From NCBI GenBank assembly GCA_002478115.1, contig DLMH01000195.1, forward strand, positions 1-7,489: DNA of 7,489 nt, read 5' to 3'. The position numbers and the translations under genes are program-made. Source of the DNA: Candidatus Acidiferrum typicum. GTDB lineage: Bacteria; Acidobacteriota; Terriglobia; Acidiferrales; UBA7541. The notes below the pieces were generated by a model. That model saw nothing but the letters and a program-made list of their open reading frames with translations, ran no database searches and was not told where the DNA came from. Of this stretch, positions 5,834-7,489 are shown one piece after another (positions within the stretch are counted from its first letter, which is position 1; every line of letters begins with the position of its first letter).

Positions 5834-7186
5834 TTACTCCGAGCCCGGACGGACGTCATAGAACTTCCCCGCCTCACTGCAAACCACGCTACCTTCCAGC
5901 GTGAACCCCTTAGGTTGAGCACCCGCACCCGATAACAAATCCGTAGAAACATCGGCATTGACGTACAGATAGCAGTTTGTACAGACAGTCTTGCCGGAAT
6001 TATTGTGTGGTGTCCCATCAATGGTCATCGTCACGGTGGGCGTGTGGCGAGCGTGCTGAGAATTGCCAGGCATGGTTGCGGCGCCATCAAGAATCTGATT
6101 CATCGTGACCACGGCTCCGGCCGAACCAGCGAAAAAGTTTTTCAGCGAGCCGCCCCCGACCGTGCCCATGACGCCCGGAGAACCCGAGGTGATGGAAGAG
6201 TCAGAAAACCCGTAGATCGGGCTGCCGTTGAGGTATGCGTTTATGAAAGTCCCGTCCACCGTCAGCGTGATCCTGTCGCCCACAGCCGCGGCATAATTCC
6301 CGGCGTACTTCGTTGTTGTGACCCCGGCGACGATCTTTCCAACCTGAAGGGAATACGCGCTGCCGTTGTAGGACACGACCGCGTAGTAATTTGTCTCCCC
6401 GAAGGCGCTCTGCCTCACGGTTATGCCTATGTAATCACCGCTCGCCGGAAGCGACGCCAACATAGCCTGAACCGTCTGGTCGTTCGAGAAGGTTTGCCCG
6501 CTGTAGTACATCGTCGCGGCAGGCGACCCGTTCGAGGTGACCGTCAGCGCGTCGCTGGTGATCGCGAACGTTCCCGACACTGCCGTCCAGTTCGAGCCCG
6601 GCGCTCCGTTCGCGCGGCCGAACGTGTCGTTAACTGTATCAGGCAAGCCCGCCGACCTCTGAGCGATGGAGTAGGTGATCGAGCAAGTGATGGAGTTGGG
6701 AATACCGCAGTTTTCCTCCGTCGCGGGAGCAGCGCCAGAGGATTTCATGATGGATTTGACCGGCATCTTTCTCAGCACCTCCTGTTCAAACGCGGTCCAT
6801 CTTTGTGGCTCGGTCGCCGACAGGAGCTCGTTTTTGTAGGCCTCCACCATGGCGTCCCGCTGCGCAATAAAGCCTTTCAAGGCGGCGATCTGGTCGGCTT
6901 CTACTCTGGTTTCCTGAGCCGCGTTGAAGTCATCGATGGCCTTCTCGAACTCAGCGCGGAACCTCTTGGCAGTGTTGATGATCGTCAGACGAGTGTCGTC
7001 CACCCCTTCGGGGATAGTGGTAGGACTGGCTGCGGCGACATGCAGCAGGGAGTGCCGCCACAGGTCGGTATCGGATGCATTACCGACTTTTCCCTGCAAC
7101 GCTTCTTGATGGTGAGGATGCGGTTTTGCCGGGGTCCCAATCCCGAGGGCGAGAGTCAGAGCGAGTACTGCAGCGGTCTTGCGCAT
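5834..7186 (-). CDS. Secreted protein with helical N-terminal region and LamG-like beta-sandwich
   Basis: This is a 450-aa protein of unknown function. A Sec signal peptide covers residues 1-20 ('MRKTAAVLAL...GTPA', cleavage likely after A20). Residues about 60-140 are charged and helical ('AEFEKAIDDFNAAQETRVEA', 'DAMVEAYKNELL'), possibly a coiled coil. Residues about 185-357 are rich in beta-strand, Gly, Ser, Thr and Asn ('VNDTFGRANGAPGSNWTAVS', 'YYAVVSYNGSAYSLQVGKI', 'GDRITLTVDGTFINAYLNGS'), the pattern of a concanavalin/laminin-G-like jelly roll that often binds glycans. The tail has C402-x2-C405 and C436, and the linker has C160 and C168; disulfides are possible. ATG 7186 is chosen because AGAGGA (7193-7198) lies six bases upstream; a GTG at 7207 gives a longer form without better support. 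It follows a 51-codon gene closely, so the two are probably co-transcribed. A surface or extracellular binding role is inferred. Confidence 0.8.
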   Translation of the reverse strand: MRKTAAVLALTLALGIGTPAKPHPHHQEALQGKVGNASDTDLWRHSLLHVAAASPTTIPEGVDDTRLTIINTAKRFRAEFEKAIDDFNAAQETRVEADQIAALKGFIAQRDAMVEAYKNELLSATEPQRWTAFEQEVLRKMPVKSIMKSSGAAPATEENCGIPNSITCSITYSIAQRSAGLPDTVNDTFGRANGAPGSNWTAVSGTFAITSDALTVTSNGSPAATMYYSGQTFSNDQTVQAMLASLPASGDYIGITVRQSAFGETNYYAVVSYNGSAYSLQVGKIVAGVTTTKYAGNYAAAVGDRITLTVDGTFINAYLNGSPIYGFSDSSITSGSPGVMGTVGGGSLKNFFAGSAGAVVTMNQILDGAATMPGNSQHARHTPTVTMTIDGTPHNNSGKTVCTNCYLYVNADVSTDLLSGAGAQPKGFTLEGSVVCSEAGKFYDVRPGSE

Positions 7187-7196
7187 CGTTGATCCT

Positions 7197-7352
7197 CTAG
7201 GGGACACGGCCTAAGGAACCTGAAAGGATTATATTCCGCGCGCTGGTGAGGGGACGATGAGTTAGGTTTCCTGACTCGATTGACTCGATCAGCTTCCGCG
7301 CACACAAGAGCGTCGCGGCAAACAGAATCGCGTGCTTCCGCTGTTCTTCCAT
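7197..7352 (-). CDS. Small conserved-type hypothetical protein (51 aa), altered C-terminus
   Basis: The product begins 'MEEQRKHAILFAATLLCARK', which I recognise as the start of a small protein seen repeatedly in acidobacterial genomes, usually about 55-65 residues and ending near 'RWP'; its function is unknown. The start is strong: AGGTGAT (7356-7362), an excellent anti-Shine-Dalgarno match, sits three bases before the ATG. After residue 22 the sequence reads 'ESIESGNLTHRPLTSARN', unlike the family tail, and includes a 9-base in-frame duplication. The stop TAG overlaps the ribosome binding site of the next gene, so translation could be coupled. It may be a truncated or frameshifted copy rather than a functional gene. 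The family match is from memory. Confidence 0.5.
   Translation of the reverse strand: MEEQRKHAILFAATLLCARKLIESIESGNLTHRPLTSARNIILSGSLGRVP
7272..7289. repeat. Tandem 9-bp duplication
   Basis: TGACTCGAT occurs twice in direct succession. On the minus strand it encodes the repeated tripeptide Ile-Glu-Ser inside the 51-aa small protein, so it keeps the frame. It is consistent with replication slippage. Confidence 0.85.
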
Positions 7353-7489
7353 AAGATCACCTGAGGTTGGATTTCGATTTCTGGTGGAGGAGGGAACATC
7401 AGTTTACTCCCGATCGCATCTCATTGTTGGACACACTTCGTACCATTACCCACTTCTCCGGTAACCGCGTTTGAACGTAGCCGCCCTGC
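7353..7489. other. Right-edge non-coding region, probable promoter side of the small-protein gene
   Basis: These 137 bases hold the leader of the small-protein gene. No convincing promoter pair or hairpin was seen. A minus-strand frame is open from 7488 to a stop at 7399-7401 and could be the tail of a gene entering from outside the window, but 29 codons are too few to judge. Confidence 0.3.

Noticed and set aside
6005..7192. 395-codon plus-strand frame opposite the secreted protein
   Set aside because: Arg- and Gly-rich antisense shadow; the minus-strand gene has a signal peptide, ribosome binding site and domain pattern.
7399..7489. Possible C-terminal tail of another gene (minus strand) at the right edge
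   Set aside because: All three frames give short peptides without a recognisable motif; too little sequence to call.

Overview
The window looks like a GC-rich soil-type bacterium, most likely an acidobacterium. The reasons are the isoquinoline-1-oxidoreductase-like molybdenum hydroxylase, the adjacent Tat-exported Gfo/Idh/MocA oxidoreductase and cupin, and a small 'MEEQRKHAIL...' protein of a type I associate with Acidobacteriota. The assignment rests on remembered protein style, with no phylogenetic marker in the window.

Layout, left to right. (1) Positions 1 to about 310 hold the 5' end of what I read as an IS110-family element on the minus strand. The first eight transposase codons run off the window edge, preceded by a good ribosome binding site and about 280 bases of hairpin-rich non-coding DNA, where IS110 elements carry their bridge RNA. 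(2) Positions 323-2952 hold a two-gene plus-strand operon for a periplasmic molybdenum hydroxylase: a [2Fe-2S] subunit, then a Tat-exported molybdopterin subunit whose start shares one base with the preceding stop. (3) Positions 2999-5010, minus strand, hold a cupin followed by a Gfo/Idh/MocA oxidoreductase, both with Tat-type signals. This pair converges on the hydroxylase operon. (4) Positions 5127-5756, plus strand and divergent from the cupin, hold an HNH nuclease. Its C-terminal half resembles the start of a SAVED domain (the cyclic-oligonucleotide sensor of CBASS effector Cap5) but stops early, so it looks like a broken or orphan defence effector. (5) Positions 5834-7352, minus strand, hold a 51-residue acidobacterial-style small protein, then a 450-residue secreted protein with an N-terminal helical part and a C-terminal beta-sandwich.

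How the parts relate: the hydroxylase subunits form one enzyme. The cupin and Gfo/Idh/MocA protein share strand, spacing and export route and are probably co-transcribed, but their substrate cannot be read from the sequence. The IS110 end and the damaged HNH-SAVED gene mark both flanks of this conserved metabolic block as places of gene turnover. No tRNA, rRNA, CRISPR array or intact phage module was seen.
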